Both the position numbers and the translations under genes were made by a program. This document shows, in pieces, positions 1 to 7,156 of a stretch of DNA of 33,427 nucleotides (position 1 is its first letter; each line of letters opens with the position of its first letter). Source of the DNA: Saprospiraceae bacterium (lineage in GTDB: Bacteria; Bacteroidota; Bacteroidia; Chitinophagales; Saprospiraceae); NCBI GenBank assembly GCA_020630525.1, contig JAHDBF010000020.1, forward strand, positions 1-33,427. The letters are read 5' to 3'. The notes beneath the pieces were generated by a model, which had not been told where the DNA came from, made no database searches, and saw only the letters and a list, made by a program, of their open reading frames with translations.

Positions 1-1
1 T

Positions 2-52
2 GGAGATGCAGATAAGGCGGATAAGCTATCTGAGATTTTGGGGAAAGTGTGA
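2..52 (+). CDS. C-terminal tail of a plus-strand gene (partial)
   Basis: An open frame runs in from the left edge and ends at TGA 50-52, encoding GDADKADKLSEILGKV. The charged helical tail looks like a real protein end, and its stop codon directly abuts the stop codon (53-55) of the convergent response-regulator gene, as expected for two tightly packed convergent genes. Sixteen codons are too few to name the protein. Confidence 0.45.
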   Translation, partial: GDADKADKLSEILGKV

Positions 53-658
53 TTATCGAATCAAGGCAGCCAGTTCTGCTCTACTTTTAATTTCAAATTT
101 CATGTAAATATTTTTGGCGTGATACTTAATGGTATTTATACTCACGAACAGATCCAGCGCAATCTCTTTGTAAGATTTTCCAGATATAAGTGCTTTAGTA
201 ATTTTAATTTCTTGATTTGAAAGCGGTGTATTAACAAGATGCATAAGGTGCGCAATACTTGAATCGCTATTGACAATTTTACTATGATTTGAAATGGCTA
301 ATTTGATGGTTGTGAGCAATGTTCTTTCTTGAAACGGTTTTACTATATAGCCATAAGGCGATAAATTCTGTGCTTCATTTATGGTTAATTCATCATCAAA
401 AGAGGTTAGAAACACGTAGGGAATATTATACTTTTCATCAATAACTTTAGCAATATCAAGACCCGTTTGTCCAGTTCCCAAATTGACATCTAATAAAGAA
501 AACCCAACTGATTTAAATTGCAAATAATCAAATGCCTCAGATGCATTATGGGCAACACCTAGAATATTAAACCCTTCGGAATCCAATAGTGATTCTATAT
601 CTGCAGAAATGATTGGATTGTCTTCTACAATCAATATTGGAACTTCTGCTATGTTCAT
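53..658 (-). CDS. LuxR/NarL-type response regulator
   Basis: A 201-residue two-domain response regulator. The receiver domain spans about residues 6-125 with acidic residues E12/D13, phospho-acceptor D57 (in LLDVNL), T85 and K107 (in IVKPF). A GerE/LuxR-type helix-turn-helix fills about 143-201 (LSNQEIKITKALISGKSYKEIA, then the recognition helix around SINTIKYHAKNIYMKF). By family it should be phosphorylated by a partner kinase and bind DNA as a dimer. Its ATG overlaps the TGA of the upstream histidine kinase by 4 bases (655-658, ATGA), so the two are translationally coupled and almost certainly form one two-component system. The DNA targets are not visible from the sequence. Confidence 0.93.
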   Translation of the reverse strand: MNIAEVPILIVEDNPIISADIESLLDSEGFNILGVAHNASEAFDYLQFKSVGFSLLDVNLGTGQTGLDIAKVIDEKYNIPYVFLTSFDDELTINEAQNLSPYGYIVKPFQERTLLTTIKLAISNHSKIVNSDSSIAHLMHLVNTPLSNQEIKITKALISGKSYKEIALDLFVSINTIKYHAKNIYMKFEIKSRAELAALIR

Positions 659-2589
659 GACTCAATTTTTATATAGTTAGCAATCAGCATCGTTATTGAT
701 GTTCCGTTGTTTCCATCGAGCAAGATTTCCCCATCTAATTTGTTCTTAAATGCTTTTATCAAAACATGTCCAAAATTTTTCTTTTTATTAAAAAATTGAT
801 CTTCACTTAAGCCTATTCCGTTATCAGAAACTGTTAGTCTCAATTTATCACTTTCCTCTTTGAAATTAACCTCTATCTCACCTGTTGTATTATCCGGAAA
901 CGCATACTTTAGTGCGTTTGTTATTAATTCATTTACAATTAATCCAATCGGAATCACAGTTTCTACGCTTAATTTCATTGGTTCAATATCGGTAATTAGC
1001 TTAACTCTTTCTCCAATGATATTATAGGTATTAAATAGACTTTTGGAAAGTTTAGGAAGATAATCTGCCATATCTATACCTGATAAATTTTCTTTTTGAT
1101 ATAAATTTTGATGGATTAAAGACATGGCGTGTACACGTGTCCGTCCTTCCTTAATTGCATCTTTTGCTTTTTGATCTGCTATAGATCGGGATTGAATCCC
1201 TAGCAGTGATGAGATAACTTGCAAGTTGTTTTTTACTCGATGATGTATCTCTTTGAGTAAAATTTCTTTTTCGTTTAAAGCAGTTTTAATGACTTCATTC
1301 TGTTTTGCGATTTGTATATTTTTCTTTCGTAACCTAAAAAGTAAAAAACCTAAAACAAATACTGCAACAACACTTCCACCGATTATAAATTTCTGATTTG
1401 AAATTTTAGTTTGACTCAATTCGTCTTCTAATGCTAGTCTTTGGATTTCAATTTCCTTTTTTTCCGTATCATATTTAACTTCCATTTCGTGAAGTTCCTT
1501 TGCCATATTGCTATTTAGAATTGAATCTTTAGCGGCAATAAATTTATCTTTATAGATGATTGCACTATCCAATCTATTCTGAGTAAAATGTATTTCAGAA
1601 ATGGTTTTTAAAACATCTATATAGAGGTTTTGTTGTTTACTTTTTACAGAAATGGATTTAGCTTTATATGCATTTTGCAAAGCCTTTGTATTTAAATTTA
1701 GCTTTGCATAAACCTTTGCACTTTTTAATAGCGAGCCAGCCAATTCATATGGCGTACCTATTGATTCCGTTATTAGTAATGCATCATTTATGTGTTGGAT
1801 AGACTTAGATTTATCACCTTGGATTGCATATATATTTGCCAGTTTAGCATGGCTATATCCTTTACCCCAAACATTATTTAGTTTTACATTTAAAGCATGT
1901 TGTTTCGTGTGATATCTCAATGCTCTGTCGAATTTATTTTGAGAAGTCATCATAACTCCTAGGTTATTATACACATCTCCCATACTACTACTATCAGCTA
2001 TAGCTTCGAATATTTTTAATGCATATAGCCCACATTTTTCCGCTTCTGAGTACATTTTTCGTTCATTAAAATGAATCAATTTTGCATTATTGCACATTCC
2101 AATTTTCTGTTTGTAATTTATTGCTTCCGCAATTCTCAGCGCATCATTAATTTTTTCTATAAATTTCAAATACTGGGTTTGTTGCCTATAAACTAAAGCT
2201 TGTTGATACAAGATGTCAGCTATCAATATTGAATCTTTTCTAGCATTCATTCTATTCAATCCGAAAGAAAAATATTGTAATGCATCGTCATATCTTCCAC
2301 TCCTATTATAACATACTCCAATATAATAATGGGATAAGTCATCAAGGTAATTTCTATCATTGACAGAACTACTTTGCAAAGCAGAATCGACAAATGAAAT
2401 ACATTTATCGAAATCATATCTTGAGTAATAATAAGAAGAATCTAACAACTGTTGTGTCTGGTGACTAATGACCTGTGCATTAGAAAATAAAGAGTATAGC
2501 AGGCAAGCCCAAAAGTATATTAATCTATTCTTAATTAATATTCTTTTGAGAAAAACAACCTTAGTCAATATGTCAAAAAGGTAAATCAT
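655..2589 (-). CDS. TPR-containing sensor histidine kinase (HisKA_2 type)
   Basis: A 644-residue sensor kinase. An N-terminal hydrophobic segment (about 20-38, ending SNAQ) fits a signal peptide or anchor. Residues about 50-350 are TPR-like helical repeats (motifs such as GVCYNRSGRYDDALQYF and NNLGVMMTSQNKFDRALRY). A coiled coil (about 362-398) leads into a transmembrane helix (about 401-420). The dimerisation/phosphotransfer helix carries EIHHRVKNNLQVISSLL at 447-463, the HisKA_2 signature, with H449/H450 as the phospho-site. The ATPase domain has an N-box (NELITNALKYAF, 553-564) and DNGIGL (589-594). The TPR region should lie in the periplasm and bind a protein or peptide partner (inference). 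The downstream response regulator overlaps by 4 bases and is the obvious partner. ATG 2589 is the first available start; the leader is longer than usual. Confidence 0.93.
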   Translation of the reverse strand: MIYLFDILTKVVFLKRILIKNRLIYFWACLLYSLFSNAQVISHQTQQLLDSSYYYSRYDFDKCISFVDSALQSSSVNDRNYLDDLSHYYIGVCYNRSGRYDDALQYFSFGLNRMNARKDSILIADILYQQALVYRQQTQYLKFIEKINDALRIAEAINYKQKIGMCNNAKLIHFNERKMYSEAEKCGLYALKIFEAIADSSSMGDVYNNLGVMMTSQNKFDRALRYHTKQHALNVKLNNVWGKGYSHAKLANIYAIQGDKSKSIQHINDALLITESIGTPYELAGSLLKSAKVYAKLNLNTKALQNAYKAKSISVKSKQQNLYIDVLKTISEIHFTQNRLDSAIIYKDKFIAAKDSILNSNMAKELHEMEVKYDTEKKEIEIQRLALEDELSQTKISNQKFIIGGSVVAVFVLGFLLFRLRKKNIQIAKQNEVIKTALNEKEILLKEIHHRVKNNLQVISSLLGIQSRSIADQKAKDAIKEGRTRVHAMSLIHQNLYQKENLSGIDMADYLPKLSKSLFNTYNIIGERVKLITDIEPMKLSVETVIPIGLIVNELITNALKYAFPDNTTGEIEVNFKEESDKLRLTVSDNGIGLSEDQFFNKKKNFGHVLIKAFKNKLDGEILLDGNNGTSITMLIANYIKIES

Positions 2590-2680
2590 AGAAGTTGTTT
2601 GATTGCTTTGTGACTAAAGAATGATTAACGTAAATTATCAGCTTGAGTAATATAGGAAAATAATTTGAAAGTAAAAGAAG

Positions 2681-2728
2681 AGGGTAAAATATCTTTTCAT
2701 TTAGGATTCAAGACAGATACTTTACCCT
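2681..2728 (-). terminator. Stem-loop downstream of the tail-fibre-like gene
   Basis: Two 14-base arms (AGGGTAAAATATCT at 2681-2694 and AGATACTTTACCCT at 2715-2728) pair with one mismatch around a 20-base loop. On the minus strand the right-hand flank is T-rich (TCTTTTACTTT). It lies just after the stop of the 2738 gene and before the histidine kinase gene, so it probably ends that transcript. The loop is large for a factor-independent terminator. Confidence 0.6.
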
Positions 2729-2737
2729 ATTCAAATA

Positions 2738-3877
2738 TTACAAATCATTCCAAGTATTGGTAGCAGTGCATACTCTCAGCTTAAATACACCACCAGCATT
2801 ACTAAGATAAACATCTCCGACTACGCATGTACTAGGCGCGACTATTTTAGGATCCATATTCATAACATCACCTAAAACCAACTTTCCTGGAGTAGCACCT
2901 TTCAATTCAATATCAGCATTAAACACTTCTATTTTGTCACGCATTTCCAATGGTGCTTCAAAGCGTATATCACCTTCACTATCTAAAAATTCTGCAATCG
3001 TATTATCGTTGTCTTTTAATCTCAATATGGAAGTAGCACCAGAACCTGAAGTAGGTCTATTTATAGTAACATAGCCTACTGTTCCTGCATTAAATTCGCC
3101 AAAGTGAGCCGCGATCTGATTAGCAGTATTAGTATCATCTTTTTTGACATACAACACAAAGTCTTCATCTGGCTCAGTGTTGATCCCAACATTATAATCA
3201 CTAGCATCAAGATACATCAAATTATGAATCTCACTCGTTCCGATATTTGCCCAAGCTAAACGCATTCTTGCATTTACACCAGAAGTATTACTTGGGTCTG
3301 CAAGGATGTAAAAACGATTATTCGCAAATTGATTATTGCTGAACGAAATCGAAGCAGCGCCATTAGAGTCTTCATGAAACTGAAAATTGGGATCACTAAT
3401 TGTTCCTGCTTTCTCTGTGTAATCGACATAACTCCATGACGCATCTCCATTACCGTCATCTGTTAATACTTGTCGACTTAAACCTTTATCATTGGGTAAT
3501 GTGTATTTTTTATTGATACGTAAAGTGCCATCTTCGCCGAAACCAAATTTCTGAACTGCATTATGAGCCATTACCAGTGGTTGTGTAAGTACACCCTCAT
3601 TATCTGTAGCACCTGCGTGCGGTCTTGCTAGAAAACTCCATCTATCAGTTGGGCTACTGTCATTAACAAACCAAAGTCTTGCCCATCCGTCATCACTAGT
3701 TCCACCACCTAGACTTCCGTTTCCAATATCTCCAGTTTCCTTTAATAACAAATGTGGCCCATTGGCATTAATATCTGAATCTGAGTTATATTCTATCTCT
3801 GATTGTTGAGCATATAAGTTTACAAATAAAATACTTAAAGCTATTGTAAATAATTGTTTAAAAAGTAAATTTTTCAT
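2738..3877 (-). CDS. Secreted tail-fibre-like protein of unknown function
   Basis: I chose the ATG at 3877 (379 residues) because it starts a clean signal peptide, MKNLLFKQLFTIALSILFVNLYAQ; an in-frame ATG at 3937 would add 20 residues ahead of it. The mature protein is rich in Asn, Asp, Gly and Ser, with beta-strand-like stretches and no cysteines until the end. The last 35 residues (PSTCVVGDVYLSN... CTATNTWNDL) resemble a short terminal module seen at the ends of phage-tail-like and Bacteroidota secreted proteins, where two cysteines flank a small beta hairpin. It has no recognisable T9SS C-terminal domain and no enzyme motif. It sits 75 bases downstream of a small LuxR HTH gene on the same strand, which may control it. 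Function unknown; an exported structural or adhesive role is inferred. Confidence 0.8.
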   Translation of the reverse strand: MKNLLFKQLFTIALSILFVNLYAQQSEIEYNSDSDINANGPHLLLKETGDIGNGSLGGGTSDDGWARLWFVNDSSPTDRWSFLARPHAGATDNEGVLTQPLVMAHNAVQKFGFGEDGTLRINKKYTLPNDKGLSRQVLTDDGNGDASWSYVDYTEKAGTISDPNFQFHEDSNGAASISFSNNQFANNRFYILADPSNTSGVNARMRLAWANIGTSEIHNLMYLDASDYNVGINTEPDEDFVLYVKKDDTNTANQIAAHFGEFNAGTVGYVTINRPTSGSGATSILRLKDNDNTIAEFLDSEGDIRFEAPLEMRDKIEVFNADIELKGATPGKLVLGDVMNMDPKIVAPSTCVVGDVYLSNAGGVFKLRVCTATNTWNDL

Positions 3878-3952
3878 TAGAAAGGAATTTGTTTTATAAA
3901 TTAATAAGTTAGAATCTCTTAGTTGAAAGTTGTGCATATAGAGTAAGCTATA

Positions 3953-4177
3953 CTATGCTGCTACTGCACTATTTTTTATTGATAAGATACCAAGTTCAAA
4001 TGCACGTCTTATCATTCCTGCAGTATTACGTACATCAAGTTTGGCCAGTATCTTACAACGATGTGTACCGACTGTATTGACGCTAATGAATAGTGTTTTT
4101 GCTATTGCTTCCATTGAATATTCTAAAGCAATGAGTTTTAATACTTCGATCTCGCGATTTGTAAGTAGCTTTTTCAT
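3953..4177 (-). CDS. Stand-alone LuxR-type HTH regulator
   Basis: A 74-residue protein that is essentially only a GerE/LuxR DNA-binding domain: LTNREIEVLKLIALEYSMEAIA at 5-26 followed by the recognition helix FISVNTVGTHRCKILAKL. There is no receiver or sensory domain, so regulation must come from expression level or from a partner. The ATG at 4177 overlaps the stop of an upstream 59-codon ORF by 4 bases (ATGA), making that ORF's product a candidate partner. The tail ends hydrophobic and Ala-rich (SIKNSAVAA). It probably regulates its own promoter and/or the secreted protein gene directly downstream (inference). Confidence 0.85.
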   Translation of the reverse strand: MKKLLTNREIEVLKLIALEYSMEAIAKTLFISVNTVGTHRCKILAKLDVRNTAGMIRRAFELGILSIKNSAVAA

Positions 4178-4353
4178 GTTGATCTATATTTTGGATTTGA
4201 AAAATGATTGGTTAGTTTATCATTAATTACTGACAGATCTTGTTCGACAAACTTCATCAAAACGTTCTGTGATGGAATCGCGTTGTTATTAAGTTTGTAA
4301 TCATTGATCACAAAGTCTGCTTCTTTTAAAATCTTTAGTAATTCAACTAACAT
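4174..4353 (-). CDS. Small protein translationally coupled to the LuxR HTH gene
   Basis: A 59-codon ORF that begins MLVELLKILKEADFVIND, continues with a polar middle (LNNNAIPSQNVLMKF) and ends NPKYRST. Its TGA (4174-4176) overlaps the ATG of the HTH gene (4175-4177) in the same ATGA arrangement as the kinase/regulator pair nearby. Codon use and the amphipathic first helix look like real coding. It resembles no family I recognise. A perfect TAnnTTTG -7 element (TACTTTTG, minus strand, 4358-4365) ends only 4 bases before its ATG, so the transcript may be leaderless. Possible role: a small co-regulator or dimerisation partner of the HTH protein (inference). Confidence 0.62.
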   Translation of the reverse strand: MLVELLKILKEADFVINDYKLNNNAIPSQNVLMKFVEQDLSVINDKLTNHFSNPKYRST

Positions 4354-4357
4354 GATT

Positions 4358-4365
4358 CAAAAGTA
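4358..4365 (-). promoter_or_regulatory. Candidate Bacteroidota -7 promoter element
   Basis: TACTTTTG on the minus strand matches the TAnnTTTG -7 consensus exactly. It ends 4 bases before the ATG at 4353, which would place the transcription start at or next to the start codon. No good -33 TTTG is seen at the expected spacing; that region is instead covered by two palindromes, which would suit an activator- or repressor-controlled promoter. Confidence 0.4.
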
Positions 4366-4369
4366 AATA

Positions 4370-4403
4370 TCAAAATATTTTGATTCCCTACCCTTTTGGG
4401 TAG
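4370..4403. promoter_or_regulatory. Pair of palindromes upstream of the HTH cassette
   Basis: TCAAAATATTTTGA (4370-4383) is a perfect 14-base palindrome. Four bases further on, CTACCCTTTTGGGTAG (4388-4403) has perfect 6-base arms around a TTTT centre. Both lie directly upstream of the -7 element of the small-ORF/HTH cassette, the position expected for operators bound by a dimeric regulator. The HTH protein encoded by the cassette is the natural candidate (inference). Confidence 0.5.
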
Positions 4404-4431
4404 TTTCTTGATTTGGTATTGTTAATAAAAA

Positions 4432-4459
4432 AATCCTCATTTATAGTAAAATGAGGATT
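4432..4459 (-). terminator. Factor-independent terminator of the sigma-factor operon
   Basis: Perfect 11-base arms (AATCCTCATTT / AAATGAGGATT) with a 6-base loop. The minus-strand stem is followed by a run of seven T. It ends the minus-strand transcript coming from the 6958-4632 operon and lies 61 bases past the stop of the sorting-domain remnant. Confidence 0.85.
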
Positions 4460-4520
4460 CATTAATTTGGCTTGCTCCGAACGTATTTTCTATTTGCTTT
4501 CGACCCTATATATTTTCTAA

Positions 4521-4628
4521 TTATATTTTTACAAATTTACTCATACCTTTTAAGCCACTTTAATTTTCCAATAAGAGTGAATAAAAACCATTAGACAAAT
4601 AAGAAATATCTATGCACATTTCTTTTGG
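4521..4628 (-). pseudogene. Orphan remnant of a T9SS type A C-terminal sorting domain
   Basis: Downstream of the 437-codon gene, and in the same reading frame after its TAA and a second TAA (4629-4631), the minus strand reads PKEMCIDISYLSNGFYSLLLEN, a stop (TAA, 4560-4562), then SGLKGMSKFVKI and a final TAA (4521-4523). This is the last third of a Por-secretion-tail domain: DIS-L-NGFY, then ...G....KFVKI at the extreme end. At least one internal stop interrupts it and the first part of the domain, with its NP motif, is absent. It therefore looks like what is left after a deletion. The close fit to the family over about 35 codons makes chance unlikely. Confidence 0.65.
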
Positions 4629-4631
4629 TTA

Positions 4632-5921
4632 TTAATATATAGTAAACTTACAGCGATCACAATTTAATGTAATTGTTGAATTTGAAACTTTACTTCCAAA
4701 GCGATAAACATTATTTAATCCTTCGTCAGCATACAAACTAAATTTTGCCTCATCAAAGCCTTCAATCAAATTATCTTTTGCAAGAGATAAAAGATAATTT
4801 GATGCTTTATCAGTTGAAATTTCTATTGTACTCAATGCATTAGTTATATTGATTTCTGAAAAGTCTTTATCTAAATTTCCAATACTGATATCCGTATTCT
4901 TTACATCTGCGATCAAGCTTTTTCTTAATTTATTTATTTCCAAATTCGAAAAATTACTTGACTTCATAATGAGATTATCAACTTCGTTAATTACAATTTC
5001 ATCATTGGCAGAATCTGAAATTTGTAAGGTATTTAATTGCCCAAATTTATATTTGGATTGCGCACTATTTGATCTCATGTATTTAGGGTTTGCTAATTTA
5101 CATGCATCATTCAAAGATTGTGATCCTATTGAAATAATATTTGCTTTGTCGATTTTCACATATGAGTTAGAGCTACTAATATCTGCATTTTCTACACTTT
5201 CAAAAATTACGTTGTAACAAGATCTCAGACTAGCTCTTAAGTTATTTACTGATACTCCATAGATTTCAGCATACTTCATTTCGACATCCAGATCTCCATC
5301 TAATTCTCCTAATCTTATAATGCAATGTTTGTTTCCTTTGAGATTCAGATTTGCATATTTAGGAATAAATAGTTTTGTTTCTAATTCCAAATAATTTATG
5401 GAAATATTTTCTCCACTCTCTAACTGTATAGTGCAATCGTCTGACCTAAACCAACCATTTTTCATTTTAAACAAATCAATATTGAGATTACAATCAATAT
5501 CAATTCGTCCATCTGGACCATTGACCAATTTTATTTTCATCAACGCTAACAGACGTATCGCATCATTGTCATCATTAGAGTTTACGGTAATTTTTGTTTC
5601 TTGCCTAACCATTGCTTTATCCCATGTCTCTATCAATAAATCCTTTAACACGTTAAGTCTCAAGTCTCCGTTTTTACCACTCAATGAATATCGGTTTTTA
5701 GTATTATTAGTGGTAACTGTTCCAGACACATTTACACCAATAGACGAAGGAACATTAGACAATATTTCAACTTGTTTTCCAACTGATATTTCCTCTACGT
5801 AAGTTTTAGATATTTGTGCATTTAAAATGCTTTGTGCAAACAAAAGGCAATACATCAGTGCCACTCCAGTATTAAATTTCAATAGTAACGTACTCTGTAT
5901 ATGAAGGCTTGATTTTTTCAT
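4632..5921 (-). CDS. Secreted adhesin-like protein of the sigma-factor operon (DUF4097/GIN-like)
   Basis: The ATG at 5921 (429 residues) gives MKKSSLHIQ... and a signal peptide ending ILNAQ; the frame extends to a GTG at 5945. After the leader the protein is a run of short beta-strand segments with repeated small motifs (KLFIPKYANLNLKGN, LGELDGDLDVEMKYAEIYGV, VNNLRASLRSCYNVIFESV). This is the stacked-beta pattern of the putative adhesin (DUF4097/head-GIN-like) proteins that often follow ECF sigma and anti-sigma genes in Bacteroidota. It ends CDRCKFTIY and has no sorting domain of its own, although a decayed one lies just downstream in frame. It overlaps the 3' end of the anti-sigma gene by 50 bases. 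Function unknown; an exported surface or envelope role is inferred, and the family match is tentative. Confidence 0.75.
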   Translation of the reverse strand: MKKSSLHIQSTLLLKFNTGVALMYCLLFAQSILNAQISKTYVEEISVGKQVEILSNVPSSIGVNVSGTVTTNNTKNRYSLSGKNGDLRLNVLKDLLIETWDKAMVRQETKITVNSNDDNDAIRLLALMKIKLVNGPDGRIDIDCNLNIDLFKMKNGWFRSDDCTIQLESGENISINYLELETKLFIPKYANLNLKGNKHCIIRLGELDGDLDVEMKYAEIYGVSVNNLRASLRSCYNVIFESVENADISSSNSYVKIDKANIISIGSQSLNDACKLANPKYMRSNSAQSKYKFGQLNTLQISDSANDEIVINEVDNLIMKSSNFSNLEINKLRKSLIADVKNTDISIGNLDKDFSEINITNALSTIEISTDKASNYLLSLAKDNLIEGFDEAKFSLYADEGLNNVYRFGSKVSNSTITLNCDRCKFTIY

Positions 5922-6423
5922 AATAATTAATTTTATCGATCTCACTTTTGATTTTATCCAAAAGCTCGATCTTAGATTTATAAAAATTTAAAATTTGATC
6001 ACCAATAAATTCTTGGTATCCATTCTGTTCTATATACCTGATATAATCTTGAAATTGTCCATCCATGAATTCTAATTGTTGCAACAATATTTGGAAATCT
6101 TCAAACTTAGTTTCAGGAACAGTGGCGCTTACCAACTGTTGTTTTTTAGTATTTACTTTTTCCTCAAAATTATATTTAGTCAAATCGTATTCAGCTAATA
6201 TTTTTTGTTCATTTAATCCTTCATCCTGATCTTGTAAAACATAAATTAAACATCCTAATAAAGACATAAAAATCACTATAAAAGTAATCCTCAGAAAGCG
6301 TTTACTCCGTCTATTTTTTGATTTGAGCATTTCATTCTCTATCATCAACCATACTTTCTCATCAACAGAATCCGATTGGAGTTTATCTTTATTATCTTGC
6401 AAATATTTTTCAAAATTATTCAT
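5872..6423 (-). CDS. Single-pass membrane protein, likely anti-sigma factor
   Basis: A 183-residue protein with a short cytoplasmic N-terminus (MNNFEKYLQDNKDKL... DEKVWLMIENEM), a basic stop signal (KSKNRRSKRF) and one transmembrane helix at about 43-63. A periplasmic, mainly helical domain follows. The layout matches the small membrane proteins encoded directly after ECF sigma genes in Bacteroidota, whose N-terminal segment holds the sigma factor. It has no HxxxCxxC zinc motif, so it would be a non-ZAS type. Its ATG lies inside the end of the sigma gene (8-base overlap) and its own end overlaps the next gene. The anti-sigma role rests on context and topology. Confidence 0.75.
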   Translation of the reverse strand: MNNFEKYLQDNKDKLQSDSVDEKVWLMIENEMLKSKNRRSKRFLRITFIVIFMSLLGCLIYVLQDQDEGLNEQKILAEYDLTKYNFEEKVNTKKQQLVSATVPETKFEDFQILLQQLEFMDGQFQDYIRYIEQNGYQEFIGDQILNFYKSKIELLDKIKSEIDKINYYEKIKPSYTEYVTIEI

Positions 6424-6958
6424 GATGATATTTCATTAGTATATTCTTTAGTAATTTCAAAGCGTATCTATACTGACTCTTAGAATTAGAAATTGAAATG
6501 CCTAACGCAGAAGCAATCTCTTTGTGCTTATACCCTTCCAATAGATAAAGTGAAAATATCTCACGACATCCATCAGGTAAACTCATTATTGACTCTCTAA
6601 TTTGATTGAATGGAATTGACATATACCAGTTAGAGTTATCTTCCTTCACTTCTCTTTCATTTATCTCATCTAAAGGTTCAAAACTTGTTTTATTTTTTAT
6701 AAACTTTATACTATTGTTTATAACAATTTGCTTTAGCCAAGAAGAGAATTTGCCTTCGTCTTTAAGTTGTTCTATTTTCTGAAAAGCGCATAAAAATGAT
6801 TCTTGTATAATATCTTCGGAATCAGGAAGACTATTTGTAATTCTGAAACTCGAAGCCAACATTTGCTTAGCATACATTTCATAAATTGTACGCATCGAAA
6901 CCATATCATGTTTCTTAATGTTTTGTACCAATGAAATAATGTATGCTGAGTTTTCCAA
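6416..6958 (-). CDS. ECF-family RNA polymerase sigma factor
   Basis: A 180-residue sigma-70 factor with regions 2 and 4 only. Region 2 spans about 20-90, including the core-binding DSEDIIQESFLCAFQKI (46-62) and FSSWLKQIVINNSI (71-84). Region 4 spans about 120-172 with LPDGCREIFSLYLLEGYKHKEIA and an HTH ending SKSQYRYALKLL. The frame opens with TTG at 6958, immediately preceded by an in-frame stop. The next ATG (codon 19) would cut into region 2, so TTG is preferred. It heads a three-gene overlapping operon with a membrane protein and an exported protein, the usual plan of an envelope-responsive sigma/anti-sigma system. Confidence 0.92.
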   Translation of the reverse strand: MENSAYIISLVQNIKKHDMVSMRTIYEMYAKQMLASSFRITNSLPDSEDIIQESFLCAFQKIEQLKDEGKFSSWLKQIVINNSIKFIKNKTSFEPLDEINEREVKEDNSNWYMSIPFNQIRESIMSLPDGCREIFSLYLLEGYKHKEIASALGISISNSKSQYRYALKLLKNILMKYHHE

Positions 6959-7121
6959 AAATTAAATGCTTGTTTCTACTTATAAGATATAGAAACTTTG
7001 AAAAGGACGTAAATTGAGGCTAATAAATTTGAAAAAAATCTATATAGTAGTGGATCAAATTATGCATAAATTTCATCAATTGTAGATGCGTTGCATTCTA
7101 GAATATCAAAACACAATTTAA

Positions 7122-7141
7122 AGTATACTTAATGGTATACT
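7122..7141 (-). terminator. Short inverted repeat after the CotH-like gene
   Basis: AGTATAC and GTATACT arms (7 bases) surround a 6-base loop, starting 16 bases beyond the stop of the 7157 gene. On the minus strand it is followed by the T-rich TTTAAATTGTGTTTT. The stem is short and AT-rich, so it is only a possible terminator. Confidence 0.35.
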
Positions 7142-7156
7142 ATCACAATCGTCATT

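Noticed and set aside
4041-4226. 61-residue plus-strand ORF
   Set aside because: Antisense of the LuxR HTH gene and the end of the small coupled ORF, with no supporting context.
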